A DNA stretch of 64,000 bases from Candidatus Endomicrobiellum siamense (GTDB lineage Bacteria > Elusimicrobiota > Endomicrobiia > Endomicrobiales > Endomicrobiaceae), in NCBI GenBank assembly GCA_031268145.1, contig JAIRXS010000020.1:1-64000 (forward strand). The letters are read 5' to 3'. A model generated the notes under the pieces. That model had not been told where the DNA came from and ran no database searches. It worked only from the letters and a program-made list of their open reading frames with translations. Positions 52,222-61,652 of the stretch are shown here, in pieces. Position numbers and translations under genes: made by a program. Position 1 is the first letter of the stretch; every line of letters starts with the position of its first letter.

Positions 52222-53472
52222 TTACTTTTTATCTGGAAGAGCAGCAATTCCTGGGAGCTCTTTGCCTTCTAAAAATTCTAAAGATGCCCCTCCTCCTGTA
52301 GAAATATGACTTATCATTTTATCTACTCCAGCTTTTTTTACAGCAGCAACAGAATCCCCTCCACCTACAACAGATATAGCTCCATCAGCAGTTGCTTGAG
52401 CAACTAACTTAGCAATAGAAACCGTACCTTTAGAAAATTCATCTATTTCAAAAATTCCAAGAGGACCATTCCAAAGAATAGTTTTTGCAGATTTAATATC
52501 TTCAGCAAATTCTTCTATAGATTTAGAACCTATATCTGCCGCCATAAAACCATCTGCAATAGCTTCATCCACTGTCTCTTCAATTTTAGCATCTTGTGGA
52601 ACTTGTTTACTTGTAAAGTCAATCTTATTTGTAACTATGTGGTCTACAGGAAATAAAATATTTATTTTTCTTTCTTTTGCCTTTTTAACAAGCTCTGAAG
52701 CTAAATCTAATTTATCGTCTTCAACAAGAGACTCTCCAATGCTTACACCTTGAGATTTTAAAAAAGTATAAGCCATTGCTCCACCAATTATGATAGAATC
52801 CGCCTTATTTAAAAGATTTTCTATGACATTTATTTTGTCAGAAACTTTTGCCCCCCCCAAAATTGCTAAAAATGGCTTTTGTGGGTTTTCTAAAGCTTCT
52901 CCTAAAAATTTAAGTTCTTTTTCCAAAAGAAAACCTGCAGCCGCATCTTTAACATATTTAACTACTGCAGCTGTTGAAGCATGTTCTCTATGCACTGTCC
53001 CAAAAGCGTCTTGGACAAAAACCTCCCCCATTGAAGCAATTTCTTTTGCAAATACGTCCATTGCAGCTTTATCTTTTTCTCCAGCAGCATTCTTGCCTTC
53101 TTCTTCAGGATGAAATCTTAAATTTTCAAGCAATAAAATTTCTCCCTGTTTTAAACTAGCAGCTGCTTTTTTTGATTCCTCGCCTATACAGTTTCCGCCA
53201 ACAAATTTGATAGGTTTATCCAAAAGTTCGCCTAAACGTACAGAAACTGGTTTCAAACTCATTTCTGGAACAAATCTACCTTTCGGTCTCCCAAAGTGAG
53301 ATATAAGTATTATTGCTGCATTTTCTTTCAATAAGTACTCAATAGTCGGAATAGTTGCAACTATCCTTTTATCATTTGTTATGTTGAGATTAGCATCTAA
53401 AGGAACATTATAATCAACCCGAACTAAAACTTTTTTATCTTTTACCTTAATATCTTTGAGTGTTTTTTTCAT
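52222..53472 (-). CDS. pgk: Phosphoglycerate kinase
   Basis: Transfers phosphate from 1,3-bisphosphoglycerate to ADP. Motifs: VRVDYNVPLD, ISHFGRPKG, FVQDAFGTVHREHAST, LGGAKVSDK, WNGPLGIFE and GGGDSVAAV. 416 aa is normal length (some loops are slightly longer). A run of eight G (52851-52858 on the plus strand as C8) encodes part of ILGGAK. GGAG precedes the ATG. It follows gapA behind a terminator hairpin. Confidence 0.96.
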   Translation of the reverse strand: MKKTLKDIKVKDKKVLVRVDYNVPLDANLNITNDKRIVATIPTIEYLLKENAAIILISHFGRPKGRFVPEMSLKPVSVRLGELLDKPIKFVGGNCIGEESKKAAASLKQGEILLLENLRFHPEEEGKNAAGEKDKAAMDVFAKEIASMGEVFVQDAFGTVHREHASTAAVVKYVKDAAAGFLLEKELKFLGEALENPQKPFLAILGGAKVSDKINVIENLLNKADSIIIGGAMAYTFLKSQGVSIGESLVEDDKLDLASELVKKAKERKINILFPVDHIVTNKIDFTSKQVPQDAKIEETVDEAIADGFMAADIGSKSIEEFAEDIKSAKTILWNGPLGIFEIDEFSKGTVSIAKLVAQATADGAISVVGGGDSVAAVKKAGVDKMISHISTGGGASLEFLEGKELPGIAALPDKK

Positions 53473-53496
53473 TATTTACGCTCCATAAAAACCAAA

Positions 53497-53528
53497 CCGC
53501 ACCACACATAAATTATGTGTTAGTGCGG
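53497..53528 (-). terminator. Terminator between gapA and pgk
   Basis: CCGCAC and GTGCGG form the outer stem and CACATAA/TTATGTG the inner stem around one unpaired base. The minus strand continues TTTGGTTTTTAT. It may attenuate rather than stop transcription into pgk. Confidence 0.65.
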
Positions 53529-53594
53529 ATTTGTTTATTATTTTATTTACTATTTTTATAATATTAATAGACGACATAAAACTCCAGTTATTTT

Positions 53595-54685
<1,091 letters not shown>

Positions 54686-54893
54686 ACTTATATAATTAAT
54701 TGTCTGAATCTTTCTCTTCTGCGCATCTAATGAATTTTATTACTAAAAAATATTAAAGACAGAATATTATTATATTATGATTATGAGAAATTAAACAACA
54801 TATCTTTTTTTGTAAATATTGTGAAAACATGGGTGATATAAAGTTTCAATATTTTTTGACAACCATAAAATCTATCTTAGCTTTCATAAGTTT

Positions 54894-54902
54894 TGCTATA
54901 AT
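54894..54902 (+). promoter_or_regulatory. Extended -10 promoter of proA
   Basis: TGCTATAAT, a perfect extended -10 element, 42 bases before the proA ATG. A TTGACA at 54856 is too far to be its -35. Confidence 0.5.
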
Positions 54903-54944
54903 ATTAGCCTGAAGTAAAATATATACATTTTATTGGAGTTAACT

Positions 54945-56210
54945 ATGGAAAACAATCAGCAGAAACAGATAGTGTTTTTAAAAGCTCAAGCTGCCAAAGA
55001 GGCTTCAAAGAAACTTGCAATAATGAACAGTGCGCAGAAAAATAATATACTTTCTGCTATGGCTTGCGCTATAGAAGAGAACATTAAAGAAATCATATTC
55101 CACAATGAAATAGATGCACAAGCTGCTAAAGAAGCCGGTATAAGTAGTACTTTAATAGACAGACTTTCTTTAAATGAAAAACGAATAAACGATATAGCAA
55201 AAAGCATTAAAGATATTGTACTTCTACAAGACCCTGTTGGGACTATAGTTGAAGAAGTCTCTGCTTCAATAGATATAGATGTAAAAAAGATAAGAGTACC
55301 TATAGGCGTAATAGGTATAATTTATGAATCTCGCCCAAATGTAACAGTTGATGCCAGTGCTTTATGCTTAAAAGCTGGAAATTCTGTAATTTTAAAAGGA
55401 GGTTCGGAAGCTATAAACTCAAATAGATTTCTTGCTAAAATAATATCCGAAGCTGCTATAAAATCAGGTATGCCAGAAGGAGCAATACAATTTATTGATA
55501 CAATAGACAGGACTGCCGTACAAGAATTAATACACTTAGAAAATTTAATAGATCTATTAATACCTAGAGGCAGCAATGATTTATTAAAGTTCATAAAAAC
55601 TCATTCTTTAATACCTGTTTTATCTCATGGAAAAGGGTTATGCCACACATACATAGATGAAAATGTTGACATAGATATGGCAATTAAAATAGCATTAAAT
55701 GCGAAATGCCAAAGGCCTTCAGTATGTAACGCAACAGAAACTCTCCTTGTACATAAAAATATTGCTGAAAAAGTATTGCCTCAGTTATGTAAATTGTATA
55801 CAGAATCTGGAGTTGAGATAAGAGGTTGTACTGTTACAAAAACTATAGTTAATAATATTAAAGACGCTAATGAGGATGACTGGAACCAAGAATATCTTGA
55901 TCTAAAAATATCTATTAAAGTTGTAAACTCTTTAGAAGAAGCAATAGAGCATATAAATAAATATGGTTCTATGCATTCTGAAGCTATAGTAACAAACAAC
56001 AAAGAGGCTGCAGACAAATTTATCTCTGAAGTCGATGCTGCGGCAGTTTTTGTTAACGCTTCTACTAGATTGCATGATGGAGGAGTCTTAGGTTTAGGAT
56101 GTGAAATTGGCATTTCAACCCAAAAACTTCATGCCAGAGGAACGATGGGACTAAAAGAATTAACAACTACAAAATATGTAGTAAGAGGGAAAGGAACAAT
56201 TAGAAACTAA
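54945..56210 (+). CDS. proA: Gamma-glutamyl phosphate reductase
   Basis: Second step of proline synthesis. Motifs: VPIGVIGIIYESRPNVTVDA, ALCLKAGNSVILKGGSEA, LIPRGSNDL, the catalytic Cys in CNATETLLVH and LGLGCEIGIST. ATG at 54945 with GGAG upstream, rather than the TTG at 54933. 421 aa. Neither proB nor proC is in the window. It has 8 bases to ychF, so they are likely cotranscribed. Confidence 0.95.
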   Translation: MENNQQKQIVFLKAQAAKEASKKLAIMNSAQKNNILSAMACAIEENIKEIIFHNEIDAQAAKEAGISSTLIDRLSLNEKRINDIAKSIKDIVLLQDPVGTIVEEVSASIDIDVKKIRVPIGVIGIIYESRPNVTVDASALCLKAGNSVILKGGSEAINSNRFLAKIISEAAIKSGMPEGAIQFIDTIDRTAVQELIHLENLIDLLIPRGSNDLLKFIKTHSLIPVLSHGKGLCHTYIDENVDIDMAIKIALNAKCQRPSVCNATETLLVHKNIAEKVLPQLCKLYTESGVEIRGCTVTKTIVNNIKDANEDDWNQEYLDLKISIKVVNSLEEAIEHINKYGSMHSEAIVTNNKEAADKFISEVDAAAVFVNASTRLHDGGVLGLGCEIGISTQKLHARGTMGLKELTTTKYVVRGKGTIRN

Positions 56211-56218
56211 GAGGTTAT

Positions 56219-57310
56219 ATGAAACTGGGCATTGTAGGACTTCCAAACGTAGGGAAATCAACATTGTTTAATGCTATAACAAAAGCAGGCGCAGAAGTGG
56301 CAAATTATCCCTTTTGTACTATAGATCCAAATGTGGGAGTTGTAGCTGTCCCAGATAAACGCTTAACCTTTTTATCAAATCTCTATAATGCAAAAAAAAT
56401 AGTATCTGCTACTGTAGAATTTGTTGATATTGCAGGCCTTGTAAAAGGAGCTTCAACAGGTGAAGGGTTAGGAAATCAGTTTTTAGCTCATATAAGAGAA
56501 ACTGCAGCAATTGTACACGTTGTAAGATGTTTTGAAAATAAAGACATAACGCACATTATGGGCGACGTTGCCCCTTTAAGAGATATAGAAATTATAGAAA
56601 CAGAACTTATACTTGCAGACATGGATTCGGTCTCCAAAAGAATTGAAAGACTTCAAAAAGCAGTAAGGCTTAGCGATAAAAAAATGCTGTTTGAGAGAGA
56701 TCTTGCTATAAAAGTAAAAGAACATCTAGATAAGGGACGTTCTGTGAGAACTCTTAACTTAAGCGATGAAGAAAAAGAAACCATAAAAGACTTTTTTTTA
56801 ATAACAGCAAAACCTGTGATATATGCTTGTAATATTGAAGAAAATAATTTGCCTTCTATGACAAACAAATATACAGAACTTGTAAACGAAACCGCAAAAA
56901 AAGAAGGAACTCAAGCAATTTCTATATGTGCAAAAATAGAAGCTGAGCTCTCAGAATTATCTGAAAAAGACCAAGAAATATTTTTAAAAGATTTAGGATT
57001 ACAAGAGCCAGGATTAAACAGACTAATTAAAGCAGGATATGATCTATTAGGACTTGCAACATTTTTAACAGCTGGACAAATAGAAGTAAAAGCATGGACA
57101 ATTAAAAAAGGAGTTTTAGCGCCACAAGCTGCAGGCCTGATACATTCTGATTTTGAAAGAGGTTTTATACGTGCAGAAGTAATGGGTTTTGATGACTTAT
57201 TTAAGCTTGGTAGTCAAAAAGCTGTAAAAGATGCTGGTCTCCTTAGAAGCGAAGGCAAAGAATATGTTGTTAAAGATGGAGATATTATAGAATTCCGTTT
57301 TAATGTCTAA
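56219..57310 (+). CDS. ychF: Ribosome-binding ATPase YchF (OLA1 family)
   Basis: A universal Obg-related ATPase. LPNVGKSTLFNAIT (P-loop), the NYPFCTIDPNVG switch, DIAGLVKGAS, and the C-terminal TGS-like domain with AGLIHSDFERGFIRAEV. At 363 aa it is full length. The NKxD motif is replaced by NIEEN, as usual for YchF, which prefers ATP. AGAGG lies before the ATG. Confidence 0.97.
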   Translation: MKLGIVGLPNVGKSTLFNAITKAGAEVANYPFCTIDPNVGVVAVPDKRLTFLSNLYNAKKIVSATVEFVDIAGLVKGASTGEGLGNQFLAHIRETAAIVHVVRCFENKDITHIMGDVAPLRDIEIIETELILADMDSVSKRIERLQKAVRLSDKKMLFERDLAIKVKEHLDKGRSVRTLNLSDEEKETIKDFFLITAKPVIYACNIEENNLPSMTNKYTELVNETAKKEGTQAISICAKIEAELSELSEKDQEIFLKDLGLQEPGLNRLIKAGYDLLGLATFLTAGQIEVKAWTIKKGVLAPQAAGLIHSDFERGFIRAEVMGFDDLFKLGSQKAVKDAGLLRSEGKEYVVKDGDIIEFRFNV

Positions 57311-57339
57311 AGGTTAAACTATTAAAACTTGGAGAATAG

Positions 57340-58245
57340 ATGAATATTCCTCTAGTAATGTGGTTGCTATTTTGGTTTATTGTTATAGTTTCATTATTTG
57401 TAGATTTAGTTATACTTAATAAACACAAAGGCAATATTAGTCAAAAAAATGCAAGCATTATGGTGAGTCTATGGATAAGTATTGCTCTTATATTTGGATT
57501 TATTGTTTATTTATATTTAGGGCAATCGAAAGCATTGGAGTTTTTTACAGGATATTTAGTTGAGTATTCGTTATCTATTGATAACATGTTTGTTTTCTTA
57601 ATGATTTTTTCTTTTTTTAACACACCTAAACAAAACCAATCAAAAGTTCTAATTTATGGCATTATTGGAGCAGTTATCCTTAGATTTCTATTTGTTTTTA
57701 TTGGCATAAGTTTAATAAATACTTTTTCTTGGACTGTATACTTATTTGGTGCCATTTTAATTTACACGTCAATTAAAATGTTACAAAAAAACAAAGAAGT
57801 AGCTCCAGAAAACAATATCGCATATAAAGTTTTAAAGAAAATATTCCCTTTGGATAACAACAATAAAACTAAAAGCTTTTTTATAAAAAAGGGTAAAGTT
57901 TTATATGCAACACCTATGCTTGCAGCAGTAGTAGTTATAGAAATGAGTGATATAATATTTGCCATAGATTCCATACCTGCAGTACTTTCTATTTCTGTTG
58001 ATCCTTATATAGTTTACACTTCCAATATATTTGCAATAATAGGACTTAGAGCCTTATATTTTCTTTTATATAACCTTGTAGAAAAATTTAAATTTTTAAA
58101 ATTTGCTATAGCTATAATTCTTTTATTTGTCGGATTTAAAATGATGGTCTCGCATTTTATAAGTATTCCAACAATACTATCCCTTTCTATTATAGTTATA
58201 ATACTCTCATCTTCAATTATACTATCAAAGTACAATAAGGGATAA
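57340..58245 (+). CDS. TerC family integral membrane protein
   Basis: A 301-aa protein with eight or nine membrane segments. Characteristic motifs are EYSLSIDNMFVFLMIFSFF and VIEMSDIIFAIDSIPAVL, with acidic residues inside helices, and FAIIGLRALYFLL. The family (Alx/TerC) handles Mn2+ or metalates exported proteins. TTGGAG precedes the start. It is 29 bases after ychF. Confidence 0.9.
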   Translation: MNIPLVMWLLFWFIVIVSLFVDLVILNKHKGNISQKNASIMVSLWISIALIFGFIVYLYLGQSKALEFFTGYLVEYSLSIDNMFVFLMIFSFFNTPKQNQSKVLIYGIIGAVILRFLFVFIGISLINTFSWTVYLFGAILIYTSIKMLQKNKEVAPENNIAYKVLKKIFPLDNNNKTKSFFIKKGKVLYATPMLAAVVVIEMSDIIFAIDSIPAVLSISVDPYIVYTSNIFAIIGLRALYFLLYNLVEKFKFLKFAIAIILLFVGFKMMVSHFISIPTILSLSIIVIILSSSIILSKYNKG

Positions 58246-58247
58246 GT

Positions 58248-58276
58248 TTGACTTAACGTAATGTAAATTGTAAAAT
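58248..58276 (+). promoter_or_regulatory. Promoter of the parvulin-pdxA operon
   Basis: TTGACT (58248-58253), a 17-base spacer and TAAAAT (58271-58276) lie 50 bases before the ATG of the lipoprotein parvulin. Confidence 0.65.
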
Positions 58277-58326
58277 TCTATCGTAATCTAGCTGTCTATT
58301 TAAGACTAAATAAAGGAGATGTCGTA

Positions 58327-59199
58327 ATGAGGAACCTATTATTTCTAAGTAGTGTTGTATGTTTAGGGATGTCTTTGTGTTCTTGCAAAAAAGATAGCCC
58401 TATAGTAGTCCAAGTTGGTAACAAAAAAATTACAGAAGCAAAATTGAGCGAAAGATTAGCTACAACACCTGCAGAATATCAAAAATACGCAGCTACAGCT
58501 ATAGGCAAAAAACAATTTATTGATGCAATTGTAAAAGAGAATGTTGTTATAGAAGCCGCAAAAAAAGCTGGTGTTGAAAAGCGAGAAGAATATAAAAATG
58601 CTTTATCTTCTTTTGAAGCAGAACAAAAAAAGCAACTGTCAGATTATAAGAATGGGTTACTTATAGAGTCTTATATAAAAGAAATCCATGAAGCTATAGA
58701 ACCTACAGACGAAGAAATGCAAAAATATTATGATGATAATAAAACATTGTTTGATGAACCTGTTGCATATACTGTAAGACATATACTTGTTGCAGACTTA
58801 CAATCAGCACAAAATGTGCTTGAAAGATTAAACAGCGGCGAATCTTTTGAAAAAGTTGCAAAAGAAGTTTCTCAAGACAGTGGATCAGCTTCTAATGGCG
58901 GACTTATAGGTCCTTTTAAAAGAGGCGAATTAGTCCAAGAGTTTGATGAAGCTGTTATTAACCTGCAAATAAACCAAATATCTGGCATAGTAGAAACCCC
59001 TTATGGGTACCATATAGTACTTAAAGTATCAGAAAAAAAGTTACCTGCAATTCTTTTTGAACAAACAAAGGACTATATTAGAAAAATGTTAGAAAAAGAA
59101 AAATTTGACAAATGGTTTAACGATCAAAAAGTAAAACTTAATGTTAAAGTAAATTATGATTTATCTTTATCTCCGACAGAAGACGAAAAATCTAAATAA
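58327..59199 (+). CDS. Parvulin-type peptidyl-prolyl isomerase lipoprotein
   Basis: A 290-aa PrsA/PpiC-like foldase. The lipobox LCSC follows a short signal peptide (Cys~20), so it is lipid-anchored; the N-terminal helices are SurA-like and the parvulin domain reads YTVRHILVADLQ ... FEKVAKEVSQDSGSASNGGLIG ... ETPYGYHIVLKVSE. AAAGGAG precedes the ATG. It acts on secreted proteins in the periplasm, with SurA-like protein from the next gene. It depends on Lnt (3076) for full acylation. Confidence 0.9.
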   Translation: MRNLLFLSSVVCLGMSLCSCKKDSPIVVQVGNKKITEAKLSERLATTPAEYQKYAATAIGKKQFIDAIVKENVVIEAAKKAGVEKREEYKNALSSFEAEQKKQLSDYKNGLLIESYIKEIHEAIEPTDEEMQKYYDDNKTLFDEPVAYTVRHILVADLQSAQNVLERLNSGESFEKVAKEVSQDSGSASNGGLIGPFKRGELVQEFDEAVINLQINQISGIVETPYGYHIVLKVSEKKLPAILFEQTKDYIRKMLEKEKFDKWFNDQKVKLNVKVNYDLSLSPTEDEKSK

Positions 59200-59220
59200 G
59201 TTATGAAATAGGAGCAACCT

Positions 59221-60270
59221 ATGAAGAAAGTTGTAATAAGTTGTTTTGCAAGCTTTTTTATAACTACAACCCTCTTAGCAGCACCACAAGTTGTAGACAA
59301 AACGTTGGCTGTAGTAAATGGAGAGCCGATACTTTCATCTGAATTTAGCAGTCTGTTTGCCCCGATTTACGAACAATACGAAAAAGCAACGCCAAAATCG
59401 TCGCAAACTATTCAAAAAGAAAATGAGCTTAAAGATCTTGTTTTAAACCAAAAAATAGACGATCTTCTCTTAAAACAACAGGCAAAAAAACAAAAAATTA
59501 AAGTTTCAAAAAAAGAAACTCAAGATAGTCTTGTAGAAATTAAAAAAAGATTCTCCAGTGATGCAGAGTTTAACTCTGAACTAAAAAAAGAAAATATAAC
59601 AATTGCTGATTTTGAAAAAAAACTTAATGATCAAATAGCAATAATGAAGCTTGTCAAACAAAATGTTGAATCTAAAATAAAAATCCCTACAGACGTTGAA
59701 GCAAAAACTCTCTATGATAAAATAACTGTAAAAATGAAGGGAGGTAAAACTAATCTCTCCCCAGAAGATGATTTTTTAGTTGAAAGTCTAGCAACAGCGT
59801 TAAAAAGAATGGCTAGCGAACAGCTAAGACTTAAACAAATTGTTATTGCTTGCCCTAAAGGTTCAAATGAAACTAAAATTAAAGCAGCGCAAGAAAAAGT
59901 TGCAGCTGTAAAAAAAGAGCTTCAAAAAAGAAGCTTTTCAGATGTTGCAACACAATATTCTGAAGACCCTACTTCTAAAGGAAGAAATGGCGATTTGGGA
60001 TTAGTTGCAAAAAATGATTTACTCCCTAATATTAGTAGGGTTGTTTTTTCAATGAAAGTTGGCGAATATACAAAAGAACCTATAAAAACAGATGCTGGCT
60101 ATCATTTTGTAAAAGTCGAAGAAAAACGCGCAAAAAGAGATATAAGCTTTGACGATGTAAAAGGTGATATATTAGAATTATTGTATCAATCAAATGCCAG
60201 AGTTGCATACAATGAGTATATTAATGGTTTAAAGTCTAAAGCTAACATAAAAATTAACAAAACTTGGTAA
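59221..60270 (+). CDS. SurA-like periplasmic chaperone/peptidyl-prolyl isomerase
   Basis: A 349-aa protein with a signal peptide (VVISCFASFFITTTLLAA), the SurA N-terminal domain (VVDKTLAVVNGEPILSSEF) and one parvulin domain (LRLKQIVIACPKGSN ... DVATQYSEDPTSKGRNGDLG ... DAGYHFVKVEEK). E. coli SurA has two parvulin domains; here one. Such chaperones guide outer membrane proteins. AGGAG precedes the ATG. It overlaps no gene but is 2 bases before pdxA. Confidence 0.9.
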   Translation: MKKVVISCFASFFITTTLLAAPQVVDKTLAVVNGEPILSSEFSSLFAPIYEQYEKATPKSSQTIQKENELKDLVLNQKIDDLLLKQQAKKQKIKVSKKETQDSLVEIKKRFSSDAEFNSELKKENITIADFEKKLNDQIAIMKLVKQNVESKIKIPTDVEAKTLYDKITVKMKGGKTNLSPEDDFLVESLATALKRMASEQLRLKQIVIACPKGSNETKIKAAQEKVAAVKKELQKRSFSDVATQYSEDPTSKGRNGDLGLVAKNDLLPNISRVVFSMKVGEYTKEPIKTDAGYHFVKVEEKRAKRDISFDDVKGDILELLYQSNARVAYNEYINGLKSKANIKINKTW

Positions 60271-60272
60271 AA

Positions 60273-61205
60273 ATGTCAAAGGTTCCCATAGCAATTACTT
60301 TAGGAGACCCAGCGGGAATAGGCTATGAAATAGTTTGTAAGGCTGCAAATTCTTTAGAAATACAAAGAATGTGCAGCCTTATTATTTTTGGTGATAAACA
60401 AATTTTTGAGGGTTTATCAAAAAAATATATTAAAAACAATCATAATATTAAATTTATTGCAACATCAAATTTAGGAACTGTACAAAAATCTGCTCCAACT
60501 AAAAAGTCTGGCATAATAGCAAGTGCTGCTATTAATGAAGCTGTAAACTATTGCATGAATAATAAAATAAAAGCTCTTGTCACAGCGCCTGTATCAAAAG
60601 AGTCTTTTAAACTGGCTGGAATAGCTTATCCAGGCCACACAGAGTTGCTTGCAAACCTTACAAATTCTAAAAGAATAGCTATGTTAATGGCTTGTAATAA
60701 TCTCTTAGGTGTTATGATTACAAGACATATCCCAATATCGCAAGTTTCCAAAAATCTAAAAACAAAAAATATTGTAGAAACTGTACTTCTAACCACCAAG
60801 TTTATTAAAAAGGATAAAAATAATATAAAAATTGCATTATGTGGACTTAATCCACACGCAGGAGACAACTCTATTTTAGGCAGTGAAGAAAAAAAAATTA
60901 TATTGCCTGCATACAAAAAATTAACTCAGTTAGGACTAAACATAACACCTCCTCTGCCAGCAGATTCTGCGTGGTTAAAAACAAAGATGGGACAGTTTGA
61001 TTTAATATGTACCATGTACCACGATCAACTGATGATACCCTTAAAATGCATAGATGCTTCAAAAATAGTAAATGTTACTATTGGACTGCCTTTCATACGC
61101 ACATCACCAGGCCATGGAACAGCATTTGACATTGCTGGTAAAAACATAGCAACTTCCAGTGCCATGATAGAAGCAATAATTTATGCTACAAAACATCTAT
61201 CATAA
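60273..61205 (+). CDS. pdxA: 4-hydroxythreonine-4-phosphate dehydrogenase
   Basis: A pyridoxal phosphate synthesis enzyme. ITLGDPAGIGYEIVCKA, APVSKESFKLAG, PGHTELLA, LCGLNPHAGDN and YHDQLMIPLKC (metal-binding His) are present. About 310 aa, standard. The ATG at 60273 is 2 bases after the surA-like stop; TTG at 60264 would overlap. pdxJ is not in the window, so the DXP-dependent route cannot be judged. A surA-pdxA order is known from E. coli. Confidence 0.95.
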   Translation: MSKVPIAITLGDPAGIGYEIVCKAANSLEIQRMCSLIIFGDKQIFEGLSKKYIKNNHNIKFIATSNLGTVQKSAPTKKSGIIASAAINEAVNYCMNNKIKALVTAPVSKESFKLAGIAYPGHTELLANLTNSKRIAMLMACNNLLGVMITRHIPISQVSKNLKTKNIVETVLLTTKFIKKDKNNIKIALCGLNPHAGDNSILGSEEKKIILPAYKKLTQLGLNITPPLPADSAWLKTKMGQFDLICTMYHDQLMIPLKCIDASKIVNVTIGLPFIRTSPGHGTAFDIAGKNIATSSAMIEAIIYATKHLS

Positions 61206-61211
61206 TTAAAA

Positions 61212-61640
61212 ATGAAATTTTTACCTTTTTCTTATATTTTTTTAGATGACATAATTAAAATTGAAAACAACTCTTTTCCTAACCCTTGGACTAAAGAAAT
61301 GTTTTTAAGCTCAGCAAAAAACAGCTCTGTTTTATTTAACGTACTAATTTTAAATAAAACAATCATTGGATATTATATAATAGTTCTTGTTAAAGACGAA
61401 ATGGAAATATTAAATATTGCAGTTAATCAACAATTTAGAAATAAATCTTTTGGAAAATCTATACTTTTTGACATACTAAATATAGCTAATACAAAAAAAA
61501 TAAAATATGTATTTCTTGAAGCAAGAGAATCAAACAAAATTGCATTAAAGTTATACAAAAATTTTGGATTTAATGAGATTGGAATTCGTAAAAAATATTA
61601 TAAAACAGAAAATGCATTAATGCTAAAGCTTTGTTTATAA
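61212..61640 (+). CDS. rimI: GNAT N-acetyltransferase, RimI-like
   Basis: A 142-aa GNAT protein with NSFPNPWTKEMFLSS at the start, IIGYYIIVLVKDEMEILNIAV, the acetyl-CoA loop NQQFRNKSFGKSIL and EARESNKIALKLYKNFGF. RimI acetylates the N-terminal Ala of ribosomal protein S18, but the family is broad. It lies 6 bases after pdxA. The acetyl-CoA loop (QQFRNKSFG) departs somewhat from the Q/R-x-x-G-x-G/A consensus. Confidence 0.82.
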   Translation: MKFLPFSYIFLDDIIKIENNSFPNPWTKEMFLSSAKNSSVLFNVLILNKTIIGYYIIVLVKDEMEILNIAVNQQFRNKSFGKSILFDILNIANTKKIKYVFLEARESNKIALKLYKNFGFNEIGIRKKYYKTENALMLKLCL

Positions 61641-61652
61641 GGATTATTGATA

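Noticed and set aside
52851-52858. C8 tract in pgk as a possible phase switch
   Set aside because: It encodes the conserved LGGAK residues of an essential glycolytic enzyme; more likely codon chance. It also tempers the reading of the other tracts.
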